From positions 1 to 64,000 of the forward strand of contig NZ_MNPW01000005.1 in NCBI RefSeq assembly GCF_001983175.1: DNA of 64,000 nt, in the 5' to 3' direction. Below, piece after piece: positions 55,711-62,911 of this stretch. The position numbers and the translations under genes are program-made. Numbering within the stretch: position 1 is the stretch's first letter; each line of letters starts with the position of its first letter. Source of the stretch: Pseudomonas cedrina subsp. cedrina (GTDB taxonomy: Bacteria; Pseudomonadota; Gammaproteobacteria; Pseudomonadales; Pseudomonadaceae). Below the pieces are notes generated by a model. That model searched no databases, had not been told where the DNA came from, and worked only from the letters and a program-made list of their open reading frames with translations.

Positions 55711-56163
55711 ATGGGAAACGCACTTAAAATTCTCGAACTCATCAACCATATCAGGTCTGCTGAACGTTATGAGGGTGATTACGGGAGTTGCTTGACTGAT
55801 CGTGAACCCATATTGAGTGGGGTCGATGCAGCTGACCGCGACAGCGTCCCCGCTGACTATCTGGCGTTTCTAGGCACCTTCGGGTTTGGCGATTTAGACA
55901 GCGCGCTTTATATAGAAGACGGTCCAGATAAATACGCGGCCATCGCCGGATGTGAGGTGGATGCGTATAGTCGGATGTATGTTTTTGCTGGTACTTCCGA
56001 TGGTGTACTTTATGCTTTTGATGCAGGCAATAACTGGTCGATAGTAGAGATTGATTCGGAGATCGATGAGGTCAGGGTGCTGGCCGATAACTTCTCAAGC
56101 TTCATCCTCAATCAATTAATTGAGGTAAAAGGTTATGTCGATTGGCGTGCGGAGCAAGAGTAA
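55711..56163 (+). CDS. SUKH-like orphan immunity protein
   Basis: A 150-residue acidic protein. VPADYLAFLGTFGFGDLDSALY resembles the SUKH signature (split here as PADYLAFLGTFGFGD), and the strand pattern YVFAGTSDGVLYAFD fits the same fold. ATG 55711 has GGAA seven bases upstream; ATG 55705 is an alternative. It follows the previous immunity gene by 42 bases without a toxin fragment between them. The boundary motif AATCGGGGTCAGAC follows its stop codon. Confidence 0.78.
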   Translation: MGNALKILELINHIRSAERYEGDYGSCLTDREPILSGVDAADRDSVPADYLAFLGTFGFGDLDSALYIEDGPDKYAAIAGCEVDAYSRMYVFAGTSDGVLYAFDAGNNWSIVEIDSEIDEVRVLADNFSSFILNQLIEVKGYVDWRAEQE

Positions 56164-56215
56164 TCGGGGTCAGACAAGGTTTTTCTTTGAATGAGTGTAT
56201 GTGGGATAAAGGGAT

Positions 56216-56282
56216 AAAGGGGGCGGATTTGTTTAAGTGTGACGCTAATCGGTAGGCTATTAATAAATCTGTCCCCTTTAAT
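56216..56282. repeat. Palindromic CDI-array element, copy D
   Basis: AAAGGGGGCGGATTTGTTTA, core GACGCTAATCGGTAGG, then TAATAAATCTGTCCCCTTTA. Close to copies A and E. It ends six bases before the start of the toxin fragment at 56289-56525. Confidence 0.87.
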
Positions 56283-56288
56283 TGTTGA

Positions 56289-56525
56289 GCAAATCTTCAA
56301 AAAGCCGTTCCTGATGCGGCTAACTTTGATCGTAGGCTTGTTGTGGATGATAAGCCGTTAGGCCGTCCGATCGCGAAGGATAGACAAGAGATAATTAGGT
56401 TTATTGAGGCGTTTAGGCAAAGAGAGGGGGTTTTGCCGCAAACAATAGGTATACAGCGATATGACCCTAAAACTGGCGTGGCTGTAAGAACAGATTTACA
56501 CTCGCCAAATGAATTTTTGCCATAA
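56289..56525 (+). pseudogene. Displaced CDI toxin C-terminal fragment
   Basis: A 78-codon open frame that begins directly after palindromic element D and has no export domain. It reads KAVPDAANFDRRLVVDDKPL, then GRPIAKDRQEIIRFIEAF and ends TDLHSPNEFLP. The last 60 codons could start at a GTG (56343), but the in-frame sequence continues upstream to the repeat edge. It lies 18 bases before an unrelated, probably immunity, gene. The toxin class was not recognised. Confidence 0.68.
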
Positions 56526-56543
56526 AATCAGAGAGCCTAAATT

Positions 56544-57086
56544 ATGAGTTATGAGCATAAAGCATTTATTTTTGATATTGATGGCTTTGGTCGTGAGCTT
56601 AAGCCGTTGTTGGAGCGCTGTTTGCTCTCGGGAGAAGTCGATCAATTGCGGGATTTTATTATTTCTAATAAACGATCATTAGTTGACCCGTACGAGGGCG
56701 TTGCCTTAGATGATAGTTGGGAAGATATGATTGAGATCAATGATGTTCATCAGTATGGGGATTTTGCACTTACAAAGTACTATTCGCCTGCTGATGACCG
56801 AGGATTGGGTTCATGGTGGAGTATTATTCAAGAACTACTTTCTGATAAAGATAAATTAAGCTCCTCACCCTTTTTAGGCGTTCCGATAGGCTCGGAGGAT
56901 GTATTCTTTGATCCTGGAAAAATGGGTTCTTATTTTCAATCTGAAAATGAAGTGGGTGTAAGTCTCAGTAAAGTTTTAGAGATTGAAGAAAAAGTCCCAT
57001 ATGATGCGCTTGAAGTTCTTAGAGAGTTTAAAAGAATGCTTGAGCAGGCCATAGACGAAAATAAAGGGGTTTATGTAACCTTTTGA
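56544..57086 (+). CDS. Orphan CDI immunity protein
   Basis: A 180-residue acidic cytoplasmic protein, 18 bases after the toxin fragment at 56289-56525, with GAGAG upstream. It has no signal peptide, membrane helix or known catalytic motif. The C-terminal half is helical (YDALEVLREFKRMLEQAIDE). AT-rich. The toxin tail before it and the repeat elements on both sides make it part of one cassette. Confidence 0.73.
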   Translation: MSYEHKAFIFDIDGFGRELKPLLERCLLSGEVDQLRDFIISNKRSLVDPYEGVALDDSWEDMIEINDVHQYGDFALTKYYSPADDRGLGSWWSIIQELLSDKDKLSSSPFLGVPIGSEDVFFDPGKMGSYFQSENEVGVSLSKVLEIEEKVPYDALEVLREFKRMLEQAIDENKGVYVTF

Positions 57087-57131
57087 AAGAAAAGTAAAAT
57101 CGGCTCTAGGTCGCGGGGGGGTTATTTATAT

Positions 57132-57154
57132 AAAAGGGGACGGATTTATTTATA
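57132..57154. repeat. Left half of the palindromic element, tandem to copy E
   Basis: AAAAGGGGACGGATTTATTT followed by ATATAAAA repeats the left arm of copy E directly before it. This tandem half points to slippage or recombination between elements. Confidence 0.7.
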
Positions 57155-57156
57155 TA

Positions 57157-57222
57157 AAAAGGGACGGATTTATTTAGGTATGACGCTGATCGGTAGGCTA
57201 TTAATAATATGTTCCCTTTAAT
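57157..57222. repeat. Palindromic CDI-array element, copy E
   Basis: AAAAGGGACGGATTTATTTA, core GACGCTGATCGGTAGG, then TTAATAATATGTTCCCTTTA. Right end fuses to the 11-codon toxin tail before the next immunity gene. Confidence 0.86.
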
Positions 57223-57252
57223 GCTTTTGGTGCCAAACCGGTGATGGCATGA
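57217..57252 (+). pseudogene. Last 11 codons of a lost CDI toxin
   Basis: The frame FNAFGAKPVMA-stop runs out of element E and its TGA overlaps the next ATG as ATGA. The start of the coding sense coincides with the right end of the element, as at copies C and D. Only the tail of the toxin is left. Confidence 0.5.
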
Positions 57253-58067
57253 ACGTCAAAGCGGCCTTAGAAGCACTGGGCTTACCCGACACGCTGGTAG
57301 CATGCGCCGATGGAAGCATCGGCACGCCCATCTGCACGCTGCAAGCCCCTGCCGAGTGGTATGTGTTTCCACCTGCGTTGATCCCGATATGGAGTGACGG
57401 ATCTTGGCCTACCTATATCGGGTACTGGAAGCACTGGTTTGTTGATCGTGAACCCACCTTCGTAAAAATGTCCGTTGGCAGCGACGGAATGACCGTAGAG
57501 ATCGCCTGCACGCCTGCGCAACTGATGGGCGTGCTCGCGATGATGTCGATGAGTCTTGAGGAGGGCGTCACGCCCGAACTTGAGCAGTTCGCCAAGGCGG
57601 TGGGGCTTGGTTGCCTGGACGCATTGGATGCGCAGTCGTTGAAAAGTGGTGACGATTCCAAAGGCTTCGCCAACGTCGAACCGTTCAAGACGTTGACGCC
57701 ACTGGCTAGTATTTCTGACGGTGCAAACCGTTACACCGGAAACTTTCCGAACCCGTTCGACCCAGCTCCTGGCTGGTGGGAAAGCAGCTGCTATTTTGAA
57801 GTGGTCGACAAGCACATGCCGGTGCCGAAAGGCGTGGAATTGCCCGCTTGGTTTGATCCTGAACGCGAAAAAAAGCCGTTGTTCGAGGATTTCATGCAAG
57901 CGGGACGCCTTGACTGCGCATGGCTGACCTTGAACTCCACCGGCTGGTCCATCGCCGATGCACGGCAGGCACTGGTTGCGTTGCAGGAACGCGCCGATGA
58001 TAAGGCGTTTGACGCGGTTGTCGCCTACTGGTTGTCCATTGCGGATTTGGATGCTGGGGCATATTAA
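57249..58067 (+). CDS. Orphan immunity-like protein, GC-rich
   Basis: A 272-residue acidic cytoplasmic protein. It starts by ATGA overlap with a toxin tail, which supports an immunity role. No family was recognised; Trp-rich segments (GYWKHWFVDREPTF, PAPGWWESSCYFEV) are notable. Its GC content is much higher than that of its neighbours in the array, so it came from a different source. The boundary motif AAATCGGGGTTAAG follows the stop. Confidence 0.75.
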   Translation: MNVKAALEALGLPDTLVACADGSIGTPICTLQAPAEWYVFPPALIPIWSDGSWPTYIGYWKHWFVDREPTFVKMSVGSDGMTVEIACTPAQLMGVLAMMSMSLEEGVTPELEQFAKAVGLGCLDALDAQSLKSGDDSKGFANVEPFKTLTPLASISDGANRYTGNFPNPFDPAPGWWESSCYFEVVDKHMPVPKGVELPAWFDPEREKKPLFEDFMQAGRLDCAWLTLNSTGWSIADARQALVALQERADDKAFDAVVAYWLSIADLDAGAY

Positions 58068-58100
58068 AAATGAAGGGAAATCGGGGTTAAGGGATCAGGA

Positions 58101-58168
58101 TAAAGCTGACTGATTTATTTAGGTGTAGCGTTGGTCGGTAAGCTATTAAATAAATCTGTCCCCTCTTT
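58101..58168. repeat. Palindromic CDI-array element, copy F
   Basis: TGATTTATTTAGGTGTAGCG, diverged core TTGGTCGGTAAGC, then AAATAAATCTGTCCCCTC. The left arm is damaged (GCTGACTG in place of GGGGACGG). It lies just upstream of the frameshifted immunity gene. Confidence 0.8.
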
Positions 58169-58177
58169 GATGAATTA

Positions 58178-58701
58178 ATGCAAGAGATGAAGATTGATAC
58201 TGTAAGTGTGGTAATTAAAAATGACCAAAGAGTTCCTGTTGGCTCTAGCTCGGTAGAGGTTGAAATGTCTGATTTCAAATGTATTTTTCTAGATCATGAT
58301 GTCGATGCAAATCCAGACCTGCAGTTTTATGCTGGCTTTTTTTAAACTATCAACCTTCGATGTGGCAGAAGGGGTGCGGCGATGGAGTTTTTAGCTTTAT
58401 CAATGACAAAGACGACAAGTCTGAGCTGGCCGTTTTGGAGAACAAAGAGCTCGGCATTTCTGTAAGATACAACTTCAGGGCTGCTGGTGGACGCAGAGGG
58501 GCAGAATATTACTCAGTAGGCGATCAACAAAAAATGAATCAGGTTAAAGACTTTGGGGAGGACCAATTTGTTCCTGCTGGTTCTTTTATACAGCCGAAAA
58601 TAGCATGGTTAGCGGTTGAAGATTTTTTTAAAAATCCTCTAGTTAAATCACATCGAATAGCATGGTTAAACTCTAACGATATTTCTTGGCCAAACGACTG
58701 A
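58178..58701 (+). pseudogene. Frameshifted immunity gene with a T7 homopolymer
   Basis: Two frames join at a run of seven T (58337-58343). The first frame (58178-58345) encodes 55 residues ending PDLQFYAGFF-stop; the second continues as LNYQPSMWQKGCGDGVF and runs to 58701. With eight T the frame would be continuous and give a protein of about 174 residues. The joint protein looks like other soluble immunity proteins (Gly/Asp-rich, no motif recognised). The disruption may be a fixed mutation, a phase-variable switch or a sequencing error. An ATG at 58360 could also restart the second part. Confidence 0.72.
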
Positions 58702-58704
58702 TAA

Positions 58705-58845
58705 TATGATGGGTTGCCACCAGTTCGCTATAACAGCAACGACAGCCGCTTCATGGGCCAAGTCGCGGTTGAGGATGTGGTGGGCAAGGTCACCGGCATC
58801 TGGTTCTCGAATGAGCGAGCGCGCATTGGGACGACTTTCCCATAA
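58705..58845 (+). pseudogene. C-terminal fragment resembling signal peptidase I
   Basis: A 46-codon open frame reads LPPVRYNSNDSRFMGQVAVE, then DVVGKVTGIWFSNERARIGT and a stop. NSNDSR followed by G-x-V and a VGK-x-x-x-IW segment is the typical end (box E) of signal peptidase I. The catalytic Ser and Lys parts are missing, and the GDNRD element before it is degraded. It is a stranded remnant with no known link to the CDI modules. Confidence 0.6.
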
Positions 58846-58975
58846 GGCTTTCAAGCAGCGCTGGCGCAGGTACTCCCGGCCAGCGGTCAGTACAGAAATA
58901 AAATTGAAAAGGCAGGGAGCCGATCTGCGCCCAGTCAAAAACAGGCATAAACCTTTTGAGCTGGAGCAATACCGC

Positions 58976-59449
58976 ATGGATGCAAACAACGCCGCAAAAC
59001 GCCCGACAATCCTGGCCAGTATCGGCCGGCGCCTGGCCGCTCGGCTCATCGACTGCGCCATCGCAGCTCTTATCTTTTTCATCGTCAAATTCTGCGTCGG
59101 CGTGTTGTCTGCCTACGTGCCGGCGGTGACGCCCAAGGCTGGCTTTCTCGCCGCGTTTTTTGCGGCGTTTGCCTACTTCCTGCTGGCCGATGCGCTGCCC
59201 AACGGCCAGAGCCTGGGCAAGCGCCTGTTGAGCATTGCAACCGTGGATCGCAAAACCCGTAAAGGTTGCAGCATCTCCCAGTCATTCACCCGCAATGCCG
59301 GGGCGCTGGTGATTATCGATTGGGTGTGGATATTCATGGAGTCGCGGACGCGTCTGGGGGATATGTTCGCCAAGACCATTGTGATCCAGACCGGCAATTT
59401 GACGGGCGTTCGCAGCCTTGCGGATATTTATGACAACGGCAGGGGATAA
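58976..59449 (+). CDS. RDD family membrane protein
   Basis: A 157-residue protein with three membrane helices. The RDD signature residues are in RRLAARLIDCAIAALIFF, and LPNGQSLGKRLLSIATVDRKT is the second conserved segment. ATG 58976 has GGAG about ten bases upstream; the longer in-frame extension runs over the signal peptidase remnant. RDD proteins are thought to transport or sense ions or solutes. The next gene is a paralogue seven bases downstream. Confidence 0.85.
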   Translation: MDANNAAKRPTILASIGRRLAARLIDCAIAALIFFIVKFCVGVLSAYVPAVTPKAGFLAAFFAAFAYFLLADALPNGQSLGKRLLSIATVDRKTRKGCSISQSFTRNAGALVIIDWVWIFMESRTRLGDMFAKTIVIQTGNLTGVRSLADIYDNGRG

Positions 59450-59456
59450 GTACGTT

Positions 59457-59891
59457 ATGAACGATTCAGTATCGGCTACACAAAACTGGGACCTTGCCAG
59501 CCCGTTCAGGCGGCTGTTCGGCTATTTCATCGATATGGTCGTGGTGTTTTTTTTGCTGTTTTTGAGCTACATGCCGGGCTACGCCTATGTGTATTTGCAC
59601 TCGGTGGCAGGCCGTGGTTTTTTTTATGGCCTCCACTATGTGCTGTTGTTTCTGGCCTTCGGGTACTACCTGTTCTGCGATGCCTTGCCCAATGGCCAGA
59701 GCCTGGGTAAGCGGGTATGCCGCACGGCTGTGGTGGGTTATCCGTACCCCACGAACTGCACGTTGTTCCAGTCGTTACTGCGCAATTTTCCGAAGATGCT
59801 CTTCAGTGTGCTGGACGGTTTTTTCGTGCTGTTCGGGTTGCGTCGTCGCCTGGGCGATATGTTGGCCAAGACGATTGTGATCAACACATGA
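59457..59891 (+). CDS. RDD family membrane protein, tandem paralogue
   Basis: A 144-residue protein with the same layout as the upstream gene: ASPFRRLFGYFIDMVVVFF, then ALPNGQSLGKRVCRTAVVGY and RRRLGDMLAKTIVI. The shared LPNGQSLGKR and RLGDM-AKTIVI segments show a tandem duplication that has diverged. AGGGG lies about ten bases before ATG 59457. Probably co-transcribed with 58976-59449. Confidence 0.85.
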   Translation: MNDSVSATQNWDLASPFRRLFGYFIDMVVVFFLLFLSYMPGYAYVYLHSVAGRGFFYGLHYVLLFLAFGYYLFCDALPNGQSLGKRVCRTAVVGYPYPTNCTLFQSLLRNFPKMLFSVLDGFFVLFGLRRRLGDMLAKTIVINT

Positions 59892-59924
59892 GCAGGGCGG
59901 CCTGACAGGGCCGCCCGGTGTAAC

Positions 59925-60194
59925 TCACGACGGGTTGGTATTCAGCCGGCGGCTGATGGCATTCAACAAATCGCAGCCATCACGCAATGGAATCGCCAGC
60001 AGATGGGCGAAGTCCTGCAGCACTACGGCATCGCTGCTGAGTTGTTCGCGGAAGGCCAGGTTTTCCAGGAGTTGGGTGACGGCTTGGATGCGGTGCACGG
60101 CGGCGTCGTGGAGGACGTCGAGGGGCGCCTGGGTGTCGATGAGCAGGGCGGGGATGGTGCAGTCGTGGCCGGTTAGGGGCATGTAGCGGTTCAT
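59925..60194 (-). CDS. Small hypothetical cytoplasmic protein
   Basis: An 89-residue mostly helical protein without signal or membrane segment. ATG 60194 with AGAGAG about nine bases upstream was preferred to a longer frame from 60257. The pattern LDVLHDAAVHRIQAVTQLLE resembles small Pseudomonas proteins of the DUF3077/DUF6124 type, but I cannot assign it firmly. It converges with the RDD genes. Confidence 0.68.
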   Translation of the reverse strand: MNRYMPLTGHDCTIPALLIDTQAPLDVLHDAAVHRIQAVTQLLENLAFREQLSSDAVVLQDFAHLLAIPLRDGCDLLNAISRRLNTNPS

Positions 60195-60263
60195 AATCAA
60201 AAGCTCTCTGTTAATCGTTGAGGGCTCGTTCTTCGGGTCGCCAAACCCGGTCGCCATTGGACG

Positions 60264-60304
60264 ACGGCCGGACTATAAGCCCCCCATCCAAAACCATGCA
60301 AGGC
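60264..60304 (+). repeat. Direct repeat bracketing a REPIN, left copy
   Basis: ACGGCCGGACTATAAGCC followed by CCCATCCAAAACCATGCAAGGC matches ACGGCCGGACTACACGCC, CTCACCCAAAATCGCGCAAAGC at 60490-60530 at roughly three of four bases. The copies lie on either side of the REPIN at 60348-60437. Confidence 0.55.
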
Positions 60305-60347
60305 GTCCGTCCAGGCTGTAACAATTCTGCGTGTCACCGCCGATCAA

Positions 60348-60437
60348 TGTGGGAGCGGGCTTGCTCGCGAAAGCGGTGTGTCAGAGACAGATTGGCTGAC
60401 TGACGCTCCGTATTCGCGAGCAAGCCCGCTCCCACAT
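60348..60437. repeat. REPIN (inverted REP pair)
   Basis: GTGGGAGCGGGCTTGCTCGC and its reverse complement around a 45-base loop. Same subtype as 27635-27726. Confidence 0.93.
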
Positions 60438-60489
60438 GTTTGATCGAGGTGTATCAGCTGGATAGCGGTTGGTTCTCTAATTTTGAGCA

Positions 60490-60530
60490 ACGGCCGGACT
60501 ACACGCCCTCACCCAAAATCGCGCAAAGCA
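60490..60530 (+). repeat. Direct repeat bracketing a REPIN, right copy
   Basis: See 60264-60304. Confidence 0.55.
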
Positions 60531-60537
60531 TCAGAGT

Positions 60538-60566
60538 GATGGCATAATGCCTTATGTTATGCCATC
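60538..60566. promoter_or_regulatory. 10-bp inverted repeat upstream of a lipoprotein gene
   Basis: GATGGCATAA and TTATGCCATC form a perfect inverted repeat with a nine-base spacer, about 100 bases before the lipoprotein start. No T tract follows, so an operator is more likely than a terminator. Confidence 0.45.
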
Positions 60567-60668
60567 CATTGCCGACACACTGGCGATGGCTAGAGGCATT
60601 AAAAATCCGAACCGGCCTTCGCCAGTATTTTCCAGACCGCTGCACCGCTACCCACAAGGAAGAAATAC

Positions 60669-61145
60669 ATGATCAAGTTGTCCTGCAAAGCCGCTGTCGT
60701 TCTGTCCCTGGCCACGCTGTTCGGCTGTTCTTCGACCCCTTCGGTCGAGAAGATGCAGGCCGACGTGGCGAGCTATTCACTGCCCAAGGCTGCCGTGGCC
60801 GATAAAGGCCTGGTGTACTTCGTTCGCCCTAGCAACGTCGGGATGCTGGTACGGTTCAACGTGTTCCTGGATGACAAGGAAGCCAACTCGGAGATGGGTT
60901 ACAACCGCGGTAACCAGTACATCTATTTTTTCGTGACGCCGGGCAAGCACGTAATCAGCTCCAAGGCTGAAAACTGGGCGGATATGCCAATCGACGTCAA
61001 GGCCGGTGAAGTGGTTTACCTCAAGCAGGAAGTCGAAATGGGCTTCGCCGTGGCGCGCAACAGCCTCAAAGTGCTGAGTGATCTGGAAGGCCGTTATCTG
61101 GTCAAGGATGCGTCCCTGGGCACCATTGCCAAAGAAAGCAAATGA
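60669..61145 (+). CDS. DUF2846-like lipoprotein
   Basis: A 158-residue lipoprotein. The signal ends in the lipobox LFGC (Cys20), and the mature part KGLVYFVRPSNVGMLVRFNV with PGKHVISSKAENW matches DUF2846. An AAGGAAG site lies upstream. The function of the family is unknown. It is followed by two more envelope genes on the same strand. Confidence 0.87.
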   Translation: MIKLSCKAAVVLSLATLFGCSSTPSVEKMQADVASYSLPKAAVADKGLVYFVRPSNVGMLVRFNVFLDDKEANSEMGYNRGNQYIYFFVTPGKHVISSKAENWADMPIDVKAGEVVYLKQEVEMGFAVARNSLKVLSDLEGRYLVKDASLGTIAKESK

Positions 61146-61221
61146 GTTAACGCGTTTGTTGCCGGCGGGACCGAGGCTCTGCCGGCAATGACTGGTCAAC
61201 TGCAAACATTAAAGGACTGAT

Positions 61222-61913
61222 GTGAAAAACCTCCTCTTCATCCTCCTCACCACCCTTGCCTCGGCGGTTGCGTCAGCCATCCCCTGACGCCCGAAAACCG
61301 CGCGCAGATCAAGACCGTAAAAGTCCTGCCCGTAAAGTGGGAAAAGAACATGGTGTACTTCGGCCAGCAACAAGCCTGGGGCGCGGCCCTGGGGGCTGGG
61401 CTTGGCGCGGGCGTTGGCATGGCCAGCGGTGCATCCAAGGTGGGCACCGCGGCGTTGAGCGGCGCTGGCTTTGCGGGCGGCATGAAGCTCGGGCAGTTGG
61501 CCGAGATGCCGACGCCCGTGGCCATTCTGACACTGATGGAGGCGGAAAAAATTGACGTAGGCGTGTTGCTCAAGCAAGGCTTTATCGATGCGCTGGGCAA
61601 GACCTCAACGCTTAAGGTGGTCGGTGACGACGAGCCCGCCGATGCGCAGATCCAGTTGACCGTGGCCGAGTGGGGCTTTCGGCTCACGCAAGGTTTCAGC
61701 AGCGTGATTTATCCCACGCTCAACGTGCTGGCGCAGATGAATCGAGGCGATGAAATGATCTGGCGCACCAGTGAGGCGGTTACGCCTTTCAATGGCGAAA
61801 ATGTCTACGGCTACACGCCGCTCACCTATCGCACAGACCCCGAGGCCTTGCGCCGGGCGCTCACCGGTATCACGCAGATTTCCGGGCGTTATCTGGTGCA
61901 GGAACTCAAGTAG
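61222..61913 (+). pseudogene. Lipoprotein gene with a one-base frameshift at the lipobox
   Basis: GTG 61222 has AAGGA seven bases upstream and encodes the start of a signal peptide (KNLLFILLTTLA), but the frame stops after 21 codons. Shifting by one base near 61259-61261 restores LALGGC-VSHPLTPENRAQIK and an open frame to 61913, which encodes a Gly-rich segment (GAALGAGLGAGVGMASGA) and a soluble domain. The repaired product would have about 230 residues. The downstream reading frame is intact, so the mutation is recent or a sequencing error. A shorter start at ATG 61350 would make a protein without export signal. Confidence 0.78.
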
Positions 61914-61977
61914 GCTGCGCCCCTTGGGGTGTATGCGTTTCATGTTCGTCATTACGACCAAGCTGAGCTCCGCTTTC

Positions 61978-62075
61978 CGTAGGAGCGAGCTTGCTCGCGA
62001 AGCGCGTTCAGCTGACGCGGGTTTCCTGGATGCCCGCGGCGCTCTCGGGTTTTTCGCGCGCAAGCTCGCGCCTGC
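61978..62075. repeat. Degenerate REP-like pair
   Basis: GTAGGAGCGAGCTTGCTCGC (61979-61998) and a damaged inverse partner (CGCGCAAGCTCGCGCCTGCA) enclose a GC-rich loop. The core differs from the other REPINs, so it belongs to another REP subtype. Confidence 0.65.
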
Positions 62076-62117
62076 AAGGGGCTGTGTTGAAAGTGGTTTA
62101 ACCCAAGGAGTTTCCCG

Positions 62118-62738
62118 ATGAAATTGCACCGTCTGTTTATCTCAATTGCCGCACTTGTCACCTGCACCAGCAGTTTTGCCGCGGCGCCTGCCCTGCAGGG
62201 TTTTCTCGCCTGCGACCAACGCTCTCTGGCGGTCCTGGACCAGCCAGGGCTCAAGGAGCGTGTCTCCCATGCGGTAGAAAACGGCAGAATTACTTTCAGC
62301 GGCGGTACAAAAACCGACATGGGTCAGCGCTGGATGTTCGATAAGCCGTTGACCCTCGACGGCCTGACCTTGACCGGCTTCTTTGCCGAAGACCTGGACC
62401 TGATGGGCTCGCGCATCATCGGTTGGGGGTTCTACACCGAGCAGGCCCCCGACGCGCTTTACGCCCAGTTGAGCAAAGTGCCGGGTACCGAATTGGAGCA
62501 AGCCAATGGTATCTACGCCCGCGCGCAGATCTGGTCGCACAAGCAATCGGCCTGGGTGCCGGAGGGCGGCGGCGACAACGCAGGCAAGCTGGTCACTGAC
62601 ACGGCCGAACGCATATTGATGGTTGAGCCTGCACCCGCAGACTTGGCCAAGACCAGCAAGGGCATGGTCACCTGCTCGGTTCAGGGTGCGGTGAGCGCGG
62701 CAATGCTCAAGACCACTCGACCTGATCTGATCAAGTGA
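62118..62738 (+). CDS. Hypothetical periplasmic protein
   Basis: A 206-residue protein with a clean signal peptide (LFISIAALVTCTSSFAAA, cleavage near residue 23). The mature part has two Cys (FLACDQR, GMVTCSV) that could form a disulfide. No family was recognised. AAGGAG lies eight bases upstream of the ATG. It stands between two REP elements. Confidence 0.78.
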   Translation: MKLHRLFISIAALVTCTSSFAAAPALQGFLACDQRSLAVLDQPGLKERVSHAVENGRITFSGGTKTDMGQRWMFDKPLTLDGLTLTGFFAEDLDLMGSRIIGWGFYTEQAPDALYAQLSKVPGTELEQANGIYARAQIWSHKQSAWVPEGGGDNAGKLVTDTAERILMVEPAPADLAKTSKGMVTCSVQGAVSAAMLKTTRPDLIK

Positions 62739-62784
62739 GCTGAGGCAACGCTGGCGTACTCAGTATTCTTGAGGCACGCAGGCC

Positions 62785-62879
62785 AAATGGGGAGGGGGCT
62801 TGCCCCGATAGCAGTGTGTCAGCCAATGCATGCATGACTGATACACCGCTATCGGGGGCAAGCCCCCTCCCACATTTGG
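62785..62879. repeat. REPIN (inverted REP pair), third subtype
   Basis: GGGGAGGGGGCTTGCCCCGA and TCGGGGGCAAGCCCCCTCCC pair around a 45-base loop. The core differs from the GTGGGAGCGGG and GTGGGAGCTGG subtypes. It lies between convergent genes. Confidence 0.92.
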
Positions 62880-62911
62880 ATGTGCATTCTGGCAGGCGAC
62901 AAGGCGCCGGT

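Larger units (their letters stand above)
60195..60668. other. Gene-free region with repeats
   Basis: No gene is seen in 474 bases. It contains a direct repeat starting ACGGCCGGACTA (60264-60304 and 60490-60530) that brackets a REPIN, and an inverted repeat at 60538-60566. These are listed separately. Confidence 0.6.

Noticed and set aside
53637..58168. CRISPR array made of the repeated element
   Set aside because: Spacing is 0.4-1 kb and irregular, copies are long palindromes, genes lie between them and there are no cas genes.
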